Part shown: in pieces, positions 1 to 7,750 of the stretch
How the letters are laid out: every line of letters starts with the position of its first letter
Position numbering within the stretch: the first letter of the stretch is position 1
Assembly: GCF_009377175.1 (NCBI RefSeq)
Contig: NZ_VJZD01000016.1
Location: 1-64,000 of the forward strand
Length of the DNA: 64,000 bases
From: Streptomyces adustus
GTDB taxonomy: Bacteria; Actinomycetota; Actinomycetes; Streptomycetales; Streptomycetaceae
Direction: 5' to 3'
Notes under the pieces: model-generated
What the model saw: only the letters and a program-made list of their open reading frames with translations
What the model was told of the DNA's origin: nothing
Databases searched by the model: none
Translations under genes and position numbers: made by a program

Positions 1-349
1 GGTCGGTCTGCGGGGTGAGGAAGTAGCCGCCCAGCAGTTCCTCGGGTCCCTGGCCGGTCGAGGCGACGATGTGCACACCGGTCGTACGGGACAGCGCCTC
101 GTACAGCCGGACGTCGCGGCCGTGGAACATGCCGGTGCTGTCGACGATCGTGCCGCCGCCGTGGGCACGGAAGTCCCGCAGCTTGCCGGCGAGCGTCTCG
201 AAGATCTCGGCGCGGTCGAGGGTGATGTCGAAGGCGTGTTCCGCGCCCGGCAGCACCGACAGCAGCGCTTCGTGGACCGAGACGACGCCCAACTCCCCGG
301 CCGGCACCGGGCCCAGGACGGTGTTGACGGTGTTGCTGTTCAGGCTCAT
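1..349 (-). CDS. Phosphotriesterase-family protein, N-terminal part (runs off left edge)
   Basis: The reverse strand from the ATG at 349 encodes an open frame of 116 residues that continues past base 1. It begins MSLNSNTVNTVLGPVPAGEL and goes on GVVSVHEALLSVLPG, the opening of phosphotriesterase-like TIM-barrel amidohydrolases, which normally read TVLGPV...HEHL. Further on it has the family-like GGGTIVDSTGMFHGRDV and a stretch around VHIVASTG. The oddity is HEA where the family has the metal-binding HxH, so the second histidine is missing. A GAGG ribosome site sits 5 nt before the ATG, and a promoter (TTGACG-N18-TAGCGT) lies at 432-403. It diverges from the P450 operon. Family members are lactonases or esterases; the substrate here is unknown and it may belong to the aromatic pathway next door. 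Confidence 0.75.
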   Translation of the reverse strand, partial: MSLNSNTVNTVLGPVPAGELGVVSVHEALLSVLPGAEHAFDITLDRAEIFETLAGKLRDFRAHGGGTIVDSTGMFHGRDVRLYEALSRTTGVHIVASTGQGPEELLGGYFLTPQTD

Positions 350-402
350 GACTGCCTCACGTCTGCGGTGCGGGTGCGGCGGTGCACCCTGTGGCTGTCG
401 TC

Positions 403-432
403 ACGCTAACCATTCGCTTTACATGACGTCAA
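403..432 (-). promoter_or_regulatory. Promoter with embedded operator, shared with the MFS gene
   Basis: Read leftward, TTGACG (432-427), an 18-nt spacer and TAGCGT (408-403) make a good vegetative promoter for the phosphotriesterase-like gene. The spacer holds GTAAAGCGAATG (422-411), which recurs with the same upstream TTGAC at 11056-11077 before the MFS transporter. An imperfect inverted repeat TTCGCTTT (413-420) / AAACGAA (435-441) overlaps it. The match to the other site is seen directly; operator function is inferred. Confidence 0.55.
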
Positions 433-551
433 CGAAACGAACATCACGAATATATTTTGCTCGTGTAGTTGCGTGAAGGCGGGAGATCGGAGCACGGAAG
501 GACCCGGACCGGGGATCCACATGCATGAGATTCATGTGAGACCATGTCAAT

Positions 552-568
552 CATTCATTTGATGAATG
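552..568. promoter_or_regulatory. Inverted repeat before P450 operon (LysR-box-like)
   Basis: CATTCAT-TTG-ATGAATG is a perfect 7-bp inverted repeat and fits the T-N11-A LysR binding pattern. A second short repeat, CATGA-GAT-TCATG, lies at 524-536. Both sit upstream of the P450 start at 595, and a LysR gene ends the same operon, so autoregulated control of the operon is a reasonable inference. Confidence 0.4.
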
Positions 569-594
569 CGACGCGGGCCACTTTGACTGAGGGC

Positions 595-1767
595 ATGAGC
601 ACACCGCCCACCTCCGACGTCGACCTCTTCGCCGACGACGTCCTCCTCGACCCCCACCCCGTCCACGCGGAGCTGCGGGAACTCGGCCCCGTGGTCCACC
701 TGCCGAAGAACGACGTCTACGCGCTGACGCGGTACGACGCCATCCGCGCGGCCCTCGGCGACTGGGAGTCGTTCTCCTCGACCTCGATCGCGTTCAACCC
801 GGCCGCCAACCAGGCCCTGACCGGCACCTCGCTGGCCTCCGACCCACCGGTGCACACCCAGCTGCGCGCCACCCTCACCGAGAACCTCTCGCCCCGCGCG
901 CTGCGCGGACTGAAGGGCCGGATCGAGGCGAAGGCCGACTCCCTGGTCGCCGAGCTCGTCGAGCAGGGCTCATTCGAAGCCGTCGACGCCCTCGCCCGCG
1001 CCTTCCCGCTGGAGGTCGTCGCCGACCTCATCGGTTTCACCGGCCGCGTGCGCGAGAACATGCTGCGCTGGGGCCAGGCCGCCATGCAGGTCATCGGCCC
1101 GATGAACCAGCGCACGGCCGAGAACTTCCCCATCGCCGGCGAGCTGTACGCCTGGTGCTCCGAGGTCGGCGCCGACGACCTGGCCGAGGGCTCCGTCGGC
1201 CGCGCGATCTTCGACGCCGAGGCTCGCGGCGCCATCCCCGCGGGCACCGCCGGCCACATCATCCACCAGTACCTCGGCGCCGGCGTCGACACGACCGTCG
1301 CCGCCATCGGCAACCTCGTCGCCCTCTTCGCCGCACACCCCGACCAGCTCGACCAGGTCCGCGCCGAATCCGCCCTGATACCGGCGGCGTTCAACGAATC
1401 ACTGCGGTACTGGCCCCCCGTCAACGTCTGGGGCCGCATCACCACCCGTGACGTCGAGATCGAGGGCGCCGTCGTCCCGCAGGGCGCCCAGATCGCGGTG
1501 CTGCTCGGCGCGGGCAACCGCGACCCCCGGCACTACGACAACCCCGACGCCTTCCTGGTCGGACGCAACCCCGTCGACCACCTGTCCTTCGGCTACGGCC
1601 CGCACGGCTGCGCGGGCCAAGGGCTCGCCCGTCTGGAGGCCCACGCCGTGATCGAGGCGCTGGCCCGGCGCGTCAGGCGCCTCGTCGTCGGACCCGAGGT
1701 CCGCGTCCCGAGCAACATCACCCGGAGCATCGAAGAGCTCCCCGTCCTGGAGGTCGTCCCCGCATGA
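595..1767 (+). CDS. Cytochrome P450 monooxygenase of the aromatic island
   Basis: This 390-residue soluble bacterial P450 has all family landmarks: the I-helix AGVDTT at residues 229-234, ExxR in ESLR, and the haem-binding FGYGPHGCAG with Cys339 as thiolate ligand. I chose the ATG at 595 because the N-terminus then resembles class I bacterial P450s and the ATG at 544 would put an upstream palindrome inside the gene. The stop overlaps the ferredoxin start (ATGA), so the two are translationally coupled, and the ferredoxin reductase follows. This supplies a complete electron chain NADH to FAD to FeS to haem. Beside gentisate genes, hydroxylation or O-demethylation of a benzoate-type acid is plausible, but the substrate is inferred only. 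Confidence 0.95.
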   Translation: MSTPPTSDVDLFADDVLLDPHPVHAELRELGPVVHLPKNDVYALTRYDAIRAALGDWESFSSTSIAFNPAANQALTGTSLASDPPVHTQLRATLTENLSPRALRGLKGRIEAKADSLVAELVEQGSFEAVDALARAFPLEVVADLIGFTGRVRENMLRWGQAAMQVIGPMNQRTAENFPIAGELYAWCSEVGADDLAEGSVGRAIFDAEARGAIPAGTAGHIIHQYLGAGVDTTVAAIGNLVALFAAHPDQLDQVRAESALIPAAFNESLRYWPPVNVWGRITTRDVEIEGAVVPQGAQIAVLLGAGNRDPRHYDNPDAFLVGRNPVDHLSFGYGPHGCAGQGLARLEAHAVIEALARRVRRLVVGPEVRVPSNITRSIEELPVLEVVPA

Positions 1768-1952
1768 GGATCGTTCTCGACCGCCCCCGCTGCGAGGGGC
1801 ACGGCCTGTGCGAGGAGGCCGCTCCGCAGCTCATGCACCTCGACGACGAGGGCGAGCTGGTGCTCGACCGCGAGCAGGTCGACGGGGGCGACGCCGCGCT
1901 CGCCCAGGCCGCCGCGCGGGTTTGCCCGGTCGCCGCACTGAGGGTCGAATGA
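1764..1952 (+). CDS. Small [3Fe-4S]-type ferredoxin, P450 redox partner
   Basis: A 62-residue ferredoxin of the actinobacterial P450-partner type. It has CEGHGLC near the start (Cys10, His13, Cys16) and CPVAAL near the end (Cys54), so only three cluster cysteines; the usual second ligand position is histidine, as in many [3Fe-4S] P450 ferredoxins. It shuttles electrons from the reductase encoded next to the P450 encoded before. Both of its ends are ATGA overlaps (1764-1767 and 1949-1952), so the three genes form a tightly coupled operon. The length is normal for the family. Confidence 0.95.
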   Translation: MRIVLDRPRCEGHGLCEEAAPQLMHLDDEGELVLDREQVDGGDAALAQAAARVCPVAALRVE

Positions 1953-3091
1953 GCACGCCCGCCCTGAAACGTGTCGTCGTCGTGGGCAACGGCATCGCCG
2001 GACTCACCGCCGCCCACACGCTGCGCGAGGCCGGATTCGACGGCGAGCTGACCGTCGTCGGCGACGAGCCCCACCCCGCCTACAGCCGGCCCGCCCTGTC
2101 GAAGGCGCTGCTCCTCGACGGCGACGACCTCACCTCGCACACGCTGCCCCCGGCCTCGCACGGGGCGAGCGAACTCCTCGGCGTGCGCGCGACCGGGCTC
2201 GACCCCGACCGACGGCGCGTCACGCTCGACGACGGCACCGCCCTGCCGTACGACGGCGTCGTCCTCGCCACCGGCTCCCGGGCGCGACGCCTGTCCGAGC
2301 TGCCCGACGAGGTCACCCTGCGCGGGCTCGACGACGCGCTGGCGCTGCGCCGCCGCCTGGCGAAGCGACCCTCCGTCCTCGTCGTCGGCGGCGGCCCGCT
2401 CGGCATGGAGATCGCCTCGGGGTGCCTGGCCGCCGGCTGCCCGGTCACCCTCGTCTCGCAGGGGCCGCCGCTGGCCGTCCAGCTCGGTCTCCACCTCGCC
2501 CAGATCTTCACCGCCGCCGCCCGCGAGCACGGGCTCACCGTGGTCCAAGGCGGTCCGGCCCGGATCGAGGGGCGACCCGGCGACGCCCGCGTTACGCTCG
2601 ACGACGGCACGGTGCTGCGCGCGGAGGTCCTGCTCACCGCGGTCGGTGACCTCCCGAACACCGAGTGGCTCACCGGCACCGGGCTCGTCGTGAACGGCGC
2701 CGTCCCGGTCGACGCGCGGGGCCTGGCCCGGCCGGGCGTCGCGGCGGTCGGGGACCTCGCCGCCTTCCCCACCCCACAGGGGCCGCGCCGGATCCCGCTG
2801 TGGAGCAGCGCCATCGACCAGGCGAAGGCCGCCGCGCGGGCGCTCGTCCACGGCGACGACGCCCCGCCGCTCGCGTTCCAGCCGTACTTCTGGACCGAGC
2901 AGTTCGGGCGGACCCTCAAAGCGGTCGGACAGCTGCCGGCGGCCGGGGAGCCGGTGTACGCGGACGGGGAACCCGGCGGCGGCCCGGCCCTGATGACCTG
3001 GCGGCAGGAGGACGGCAGCACCACCGCCGTCGCGCTCGACCACCGCATCCCCGTCCCCCGGCTGCGCCGCCTGACCCGGGCACCCGCATAG
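1949..3091 (+). CDS. FAD-dependent ferredoxin reductase
   Basis: A 380-residue NAD(P)H-ferredoxin reductase of the putidaredoxin-reductase type. The FAD fold starts at GNGIAGLTAA near residue 13, the NAD site is GGGPLGME about residue 150, and the late FAD motif AVGDLAAF contacts the cofactor. The C-terminal domain includes YFWTEQFG, typical of this class. The ATG at 1949 overlaps the ferredoxin stop and is the right start; the frame stays open upstream but that stretch is only ferredoxin DNA in another frame. It should reduce the ferredoxin at 1764-1952 and so drive the P450 at 595-1767. Confidence 0.95.
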   Translation: MSTPALKRVVVVGNGIAGLTAAHTLREAGFDGELTVVGDEPHPAYSRPALSKALLLDGDDLTSHTLPPASHGASELLGVRATGLDPDRRRVTLDDGTALPYDGVVLATGSRARRLSELPDEVTLRGLDDALALRRRLAKRPSVLVVGGGPLGMEIASGCLAAGCPVTLVSQGPPLAVQLGLHLAQIFTAAAREHGLTVVQGGPARIEGRPGDARVTLDDGTVLRAEVLLTAVGDLPNTEWLTGTGLVVNGAVPVDARGLARPGVAAVGDLAAFPTPQGPRRIPLWSSAIDQAKAAARALVHGDDAPPLAFQPYFWTEQFGRTLKAVGQLPAAGEPVYADGEPGGGPALMTWRQEDGSTTAVALDHRIPVPRLRRLTRAPA

Positions 3092-3101
3092 GGTGAGCGC
3101 C

Positions 3102-4022
3102 ATGAGCAGCGAGGAAGGCACCACGGCGTCGGGACTGGACCGGCTGGCGTCGGTCAATCTCAACCTGCTGGTGCCTCTTCTCGCGCTGCTGGAGGAACGG
3201 TCGGTGACGAAGGCGGCGGAGCGGGTCGGGCTGTCGCAGCCCGCCATGAGCCACGCCCTGACCCGAATGCGGCGCCTGCTGGGTGACGACCTCGTCGTGC
3301 GGCAGGGCAGCGGCGTCACGCTCACCCCGCGGGCCCTGGAGCTGATCGCGCCACTGCGCGGAACGCTGCAACAGGCGGCGCAGATCGTCGACTTCCCCTC
3401 CTTCGACCCCGCGACGGACCAGCGGGTCATCACCGTCGCCATGACGAACAGCACGGCGTTCGTCGTCGGCCCCCGGCTGACCCGGCTCGTCGCCGAGCGC
3501 GCGCCGCACGCCACCCTGCGGGTGCGCACCATCACCGTGCCGACCGAGGCCACCTTCACCGAAGGGGGCGTCGACGTCGTCCTGATCTCCGAGGGACACT
3601 CCTCGCCATATCCGCGCGAAAGGCTCTACGACGACCGGTGCGTGGTGGTGGCCGCGCCGGACACCCCGCCTCAGGCCGGCGCGCTCGACCTGCTCACCAC
3701 CGAACCGCACGTCGTCGTCGACACCGACCGGCGGGTCTTCCCGTACTCGGTGCTGGAGGACGAGGGCATCCCCTACCGCGTCGGGCTGTGGATCTCCGAC
3801 TTCCTGCTGGTGCCCTTCCACGTGGCCCGCGCCGGAGGTGTCGCCCTGCTGCGGTACCGGGTCGCCGCCACCATGCGCACCCTCGCCGACCTGCGGATCG
3901 AGGAGTTCCCGTTCCCGCTGCCCGGCCTCGGCATCGACATGGTGTGGAACCCGCGCCTGAACGACCGCCACTTCGTCGCCTGGCTGCGCACTCTGCTGTA
4001 CGACGCCGCCGTCGAGCGGTGA
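3102..4022 (+). CDS. LysR-family transcriptional regulator (NodD-like group)
   Basis: The 306-residue protein has the N-terminal winged helix (LLALLEERSVTKAAERVGLS then QPAMSHALTRMRRLLGDDL) and the LysR substrate-binding domain. The NVNLLVPL-type opening and PFHVARAGGVALL near the end resemble the NodD/NahR-like group, whose ligands are often aromatic. An in-frame GTG at 3093 is an alternative start; the ATG at 3102 has GGGTG about 6 nt before it. It lies 10 bp after the reductase gene on the same strand and is probably read with it. It likely senses a pathway aromatic acid; the palindrome at 552-568 is a candidate site. Confidence 0.9.
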   Translation: MSSEEGTTASGLDRLASVNLNLLVPLLALLEERSVTKAAERVGLSQPAMSHALTRMRRLLGDDLVVRQGSGVTLTPRALELIAPLRGTLQQAAQIVDFPSFDPATDQRVITVAMTNSTAFVVGPRLTRLVAERAPHATLRVRTITVPTEATFTEGGVDVVLISEGHSSPYPRERLYDDRCVVVAAPDTPPQAGALDLLTTEPHVVVDTDRRVFPYSVLEDEGIPYRVGLWISDFLLVPFHVARAGGVALLRYRVAATMRTLADLRIEEFPFPLPGLGIDMVWNPRLNDRHFVAWLRTLLYDAAVER

Positions 4023-4047
4023 GCGGAGGGGTGCCCGCCCGTGGCGG

Positions 4048-4656
4048 TCAGGTCAGCAGCCGCACCCAGCTGGCGCTCAGCTCTTCGAGCATCTGCTCGC
4101 GGGTGACCTTCCAGTCGGCGTCGCCCCAGTGCTGGGCGACGTAGTCCAGCTCGGCCATCGCCAACACCCCCCGGAAACGGCGCTGGTGGGGCGCGAGGCG
4201 CCCGGCCGCCGTCAGCCCGTCCTCGATGTCGCTGATGGCCTCCTCCAGCCACCGCTCCACCAGGTCGCGCAGCTCCGGATCGACCGCCGCGGCGTCCCGG
4301 CCCACCCGGATGATCGGCCGGATCTCCGGCCAGCTGTCGGCGGTACGCCGCAGCCAGCCGCCGATCGCCTCCGGCGTGCCCGCGGCCACGGTCGCGACCA
4401 GGTCCTGCGCCGTGGAACCGTGCTCGGGCGAACGCACGCGCTGGAGCGCCTCGTTGAGCCGCTCGTCGATGAGCGCCTTCATCAGATCGCTGCGGGAGGG
4501 GAAGTACGCGTAGAAGGTCACCCGGGTGGTGCCCGCGGCGGTCGCGATGTCGTCGACCTTGGTGGCGGCGTACCCCTTCGTGGTGAACAGTTCGAGCCCG
4601 GACTCCAGCAGCAGGCGGCGCGTCATCTGCTTCTGCGCCTGTCGAAGGTTCGCCAT
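4048..4656 (-). CDS. TetR-family transcriptional regulator
   Basis: A 202-residue TetR repressor with the HTH TKVDDIATAAGTTRVTFYAY at about residues 32-51, followed by FPSRSDLMKALI, and an all-helical ligand domain with conserved tryptophans (GGWLRRTADSWPEI). It is convergent with the LysR gene, 25 bp away. Upstream of its start a spaced repeat CGTCCG (4685-4690) / CGGACG (4705-4710) could be its own operator. It probably controls the flavin hydroxylase operon that ends just upstream of it, or itself; the ligand is unknown. Confidence 0.9.
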   Translation of the reverse strand: MANLRQAQKQMTRRLLLESGLELFTTKGYAATKVDDIATAAGTTRVTFYAYFPSRSDLMKALIDERLNEALQRVRSPEHGSTAQDLVATVAAGTPEAIGGWLRRTADSWPEIRPIIRVGRDAAAVDPELRDLVERWLEEAISDIEDGLTAAGRLAPHQRRFRGVLAMAELDYVAQHWGDADWKVTREQMLEELSASWVRLLT

Positions 4657-4792
4657 GCCGGGATCCTAGCGCGTCGGCGCACACCGTCCGTACACAGCGA
4701 CCCTCGGACGGACGTGCCGCATGGATCGCTGTCGGGCTGTAAAGCGCGGGCGGCGGTGCGGCCGGCCGCGCCGGATCACCGGCAGGCGTCGC

Positions 4793-6058
4793 TCACGCCG
4801 CCGTGCCCTGGGCGGCCGTCCGCGGGATCGCGGAGGACAGCGGGATCGGCTCGAACATCGGCGGTTCCTGGTCCGGGGTCAGCGCGGTCGGGCCGTACAG
4901 CCAGTCCACGAAGGAGTAGTCGGCGGTGGCACGGGCACGCAGCAGGGCGTTGCGCTGCTCGCGGGGGACGCCGTCGAGGTGCCACAGCTCGCCCCACGCG
5001 CGGGAGGTGGTCACCACCCGGCGGCAGTGCTCGGGACGCACGGACTCGTACGCGGCGAGCGCGGCGTCCCAGTCCGGGGTGCCGTCGGCGGCGCGATGGC
5101 GGGCGACGTGCTCACCGAGGACCCACCCGTCCTCGATCGCCATGATCGCGCCCTGCGCGATGTACTGGAGCGGCGGGTGCGCGGAGTCGCCGAGCAGGGC
5201 GATCCGGCCGTGCACCCAGTTCATGATCGGGTCGCGGTCGAACATCCGCCACCACTTGTCCCGCCACATGAACGGCAGACCGTCGCGTACGAAGTCGCAG
5301 GTGTCGGCGAAGGCGGCGTCGAGCTCGTCCGGGGTGCCCCAGTCCTCCCGGCCGGCCAGCGCCTTGGGCGACTCGAAGACCGCGACCTGGTTGAGCATCT
5401 CGCCGCCGCGCAGGCCGTAGTGGACGAAGTGGCAGCCGGGGCCGATGTACACCACGACCTCGCCGAGGTCCACGGACTTCACCCGCTCACGGTCGGCGGG
5501 GACCGTGCCCCGGTAGGCGACGTAGGCGGAGGAGACGGGCCGGTCGTCGACGAGCAGCCTGCGGGCGACGGAGTGCAGGCCGTCGGCCGCGATCACCACA
5601 CCGGCCTCGTGCGTCCGGCCGGAGGCCAGGGTCACCCGGGCGCCGACGGCGGTGTTCTCGTACGAGGTCACCTGCGCGTCGTTGATCAGCTCGACTCCGG
5701 CTCGCCCGCAGGCGCGCAGCAGCAGGCCGTGCAGGTCGCTGCGGTGGATGACCAGGTACGGGAAGCCGTAGCGCCGCTCCAGGTCCCGCAGGTCGAGCCG
5801 GGTCAGTTCGTCGCCGTCGACGGCGTCGCGCATGATCATCGCGTCCGGGACGACGCCGAGGCTCTTGGCCTCCTGGAGGAGGCCGTAGTCGTCGAGGATG
5901 CGGGTGCAGTTGGGGGCGAGCTGGATGCCGGCGCCGACCTCGCCGAAGGCGGGGGCGCTCTCCAGCAGGCGGACGGCGAGGCCCTGGCGGGTCAGCGAGA
6001 ACGCCGCGCCGAGGCCGCCGATGCCGCCGCCGACGACGATCACATCAGGATGGGACAT
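4793..6058 (-). CDS. FAD-dependent aromatic hydroxylase, 3-hydroxybenzoate 6-hydroxylase-like
   Basis: A 421-residue group A flavoprotein monooxygenase. It shows the Rossmann GGGIGGLGAAFSLTRQG near residue 9, the DG motif in AADGLHSVARRLL, and the GD motif GRIALLGDSAHPPLQYIAQG that binds FAD ribityl. GAGIQLAPNCTRIL is typical of salicylate/3-hydroxybenzoate hydroxylases. The start ATG at 6058 follows a GGAGTGA-like ribosome site; the long upstream frame is shadow. It lies 14 bp after the maleylpyruvate isomerase gene in the same operon as hydrolase and gentisate dioxygenase. Given those neighbours the best guess is NAD(P)H-dependent 6-hydroxylation of 3-hydroxybenzoate to gentisate; a salicylate 5-type substrate is the alternative. 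Confidence 0.88.
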   Translation of the reverse strand: MSHPDVIVVGGGIGGLGAAFSLTRQGLAVRLLESAPAFGEVGAGIQLAPNCTRILDDYGLLQEAKSLGVVPDAMIMRDAVDGDELTRLDLRDLERRYGFPYLVIHRSDLHGLLLRACGRAGVELINDAQVTSYENTAVGARVTLASGRTHEAGVVIAADGLHSVARRLLVDDRPVSSAYVAYRGTVPADRERVKSVDLGEVVVYIGPGCHFVHYGLRGGEMLNQVAVFESPKALAGREDWGTPDELDAAFADTCDFVRDGLPFMWRDKWWRMFDRDPIMNWVHGRIALLGDSAHPPLQYIAQGAIMAIEDGWVLGEHVARHRAADGTPDWDAALAAYESVRPEHCRRVVTTSRAWGELWHLDGVPREQRNALLRARATADYSFVDWLYGPTALTPDQEPPMFEPIPLSSAIPRTAAQGTAA

Positions 6059-6072
6059 GGGGGGTTCACTCC

Positions 6073-6738
6073 TCAGAGCCACGGGCCGAGCTCGGGGGCG
6101 TCGGCAAGCGTGTGGGGGCGGCCGGCCAGCCAGGCGGCGACCTCGGGCAGCGGGCCGTCGGGCAGCGCGGTCAGCTGCCGCTTGGCACGGATCTCTTCGA
6201 CCAGAGCGGCCAGGAAGCCCTTCGGCAGGTCGGCGAAGGTGACGACGCCGGTGCGAAGGTCGACGGCGTGGACGCACGCCTCGCGGGCGCGCATCCACGG
6301 CAGCTCGGTGGCGGGAACGGTACGGCCCTGGGCGGTGACGACCTCATGCCGCCACTGCTCGTCGGTGAGCCGGTGCAGTCCCTCGGCCAGGCGCTGCTCG
6401 GACTCGGTCAGCCAGGAACGCAGCTCGTCGGCCGACAGGGCGGGCCCGCGGGCGATGCCCGCGGCGCGCTCCTCGGCGGAGGCGTACATCGGCGTCTTCT
6501 CGCCGGTGGCCGCCCAGTGCACGAGGTTGCCCAGGGCGTCGGCGTTGGCCGCGACGTGTGCGGCGAGGTGCTTCCGTGTCCAGCCGGGCAGCGCGCTGGC
6601 AGCCGCGAAGCCGTCCTCGTCGAGGCCCGCGACCGCATCGAGCATCAGCTCGGTGCCGGTGCGGGCCCAGGCGCGCGCGTCGGCGAGGGACCGCGTGGGA
6701 GTGGTCCGCGTACCGGTGGTCCGCGTGGGGGTCGTCAT
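6073..6738 (-). CDS. Maleylpyruvate isomerase, mycothiol-dependent type
   Basis: A 221-residue DinB-like fold enzyme of the TIGR03083 maleylpyruvate isomerase family. The metal triad of the family is visible as His in GWTRKHLAAHVA (near residue 50) and Glu/His in REACVHAVDL. It isomerises maleylpyruvate, the gentisate ring-cleavage product, to fumarylpyruvate; in actinobacteria the cofactor is mycothiol (family knowledge). The ATG at 6738 overlaps the hydrolase stop by four bases (TCATG on the top strand), so it is coupled to it. The N-terminus carries a TTPTRTTGTRTTPTR low-complexity run that may not be conserved. Confidence 0.9.
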   Translation of the reverse strand: MTTPTRTTGTRTTPTRSLADARAWARTGTELMLDAVAGLDEDGFAAASALPGWTRKHLAAHVAANADALGNLVHWAATGEKTPMYASAEERAAGIARGPALSADELRSWLTESEQRLAEGLHRLTDEQWRHEVVTAQGRTVPATELPWMRAREACVHAVDLRTGVVTFADLPKGFLAALVEEIRAKRQLTALPDGPLPEVAAWLAGRPHTLADAPELGPWL

Positions 6739-7571
6739 GCCTCGATCACCTTGTTGGTGCAGGCGCCCAGGCCGGTGATCTCGGTGACCACGGTCTGGCC
6801 GGGCAGCAGGAAGACCTTGGGGTCGCGGGCGTTGCCGACGCCGGCCGGGGTGCCGGTGGCGATGATGTCTCCGGGGCGCAGGGTGATGACGGTGGAGATG
6901 TACTGCACCAGGAAGACCGGGTCGAACAGCAGCGTGCCGGTGTCGTCCTGCTGCATGACCCGGCCGTCGACGGTCGTCGTCACCTGGAGGGCGGGGCGGG
7001 TTCCGCCGACCTCGTCGGGGGTGACGACGTAGGGGCCGACCGGGGTGGTGGCCTCCCAGATCTTGCCCTGGGTCCATTCGATGGTGCGGAACTGCCAGTC
7101 GCGCACCGAGATGTCGTTCATGACGGTGAAGCCCGCGATGGCGTCGGCCGCCTGCTGCTCGTCGGCGCGGCGCACCTGCTTGCCGATGACGACGGCGAGT
7201 TCGACCTCCCAGTCGAGCGCGTCGGTCTCGGCGGGCTTGACGAGGTCGTCGTTCGCGCCCAGCAGGGTGTCGGCGAACTTCGGGAAGAGCGTGGGATGGG
7301 CGGGCAGGTCCCGGCCCATCTCCTTGATGTGGTTGGTGTAGTTGTGGCCGACGCAGACGACCTTGGAGGGGTTGGGGACGACCGGCGCGAAGTCCGCGCC
7401 GTCGACCGGGTAAGTGACCCCGGAAACGGCCGACTTGGCCTGCGCCTTCGCCTTCCAGTCCGGCTGGGCGAACAGCTCGCCGAGATCGGAGTGGCCGAGG
7501 TCGACGAGGACGTCGCCGTCGAGGCGGACCGCCCGGGTACCGTCGGCGGTGCGGAGGGTGGCGAGCTTCAT
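6735..7571 (-). CDS. Fumarylpyruvate hydrolase (FAH family)
   Basis: A 278-residue FAH-fold hydrolase. The ligands for the divalent metal lie in LDWEVELAVVIGKQ (two Glu) and in MNDISVRDWQF (Asp), and the C-terminal TGTPAGVG loop is typical. It splits fumarylpyruvate into fumarate and pyruvate, the final gentisate step. The true start is the ATG at 7571 with AAGGA about 5 nt before it; the apparent N-terminal extension to 7778 is DNA of the inserted transposon. The TnpB element begins only about 15-40 bp upstream, so this gene and the two after it are cut off from the dioxygenase promoter unless read-through occurs. Confidence 0.92.
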   Translation of the reverse strand: MKLATLRTADGTRAVRLDGDVLVDLGHSDLGELFAQPDWKAKAQAKSAVSGVTYPVDGADFAPVVPNPSKVVCVGHNYTNHIKEMGRDLPAHPTLFPKFADTLLGANDDLVKPAETDALDWEVELAVVIGKQVRRADEQQAADAIAGFTVMNDISVRDWQFRTIEWTQGKIWEATTPVGPYVVTPDEVGGTRPALQVTTTVDGRVMQQDDTGTLLFDPVFLVQYISTVITLRPGDIIATGTPAGVGNARDPKVFLLPGQTVVTEITGLGACTNKVIEA

Positions 7572-7750
7572 GAGAGTCCTTTTCGTGGATGCCCCGTCCC
7601 GTGGGACAGGGTGAGAGTGCCTCCCGCTTGCGGGGAGAAGCGAAACCCCTGCAGAGCAGGGCAAGGCAAACCGGTTCGCCTCCAAGGTGAACCGTTCCAG
7701 TCCCCAATTCCTGTCAACAGGGCACGAATTGAGGCGGTAATGTGTGAGCG

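Noticed and set aside
544-594. Upstream ATG as P450 start
   Set aside because: It would put the 552-568 palindrome inside the gene and adds residues not seen in this P450 class; the ATG at 595 fits better.
1718-3559. 613-codon open frame on the minus strand
   Set aside because: Antisense shadow of the ferredoxin reductase and LysR genes caused by high GC; no domain in its translation.
6059-6298. N-terminal extension of the flavin hydroxylase frame
   Set aside because: It is antisense of the maleylpyruvate isomerase gene in a low-complexity Arg/Pro frame.
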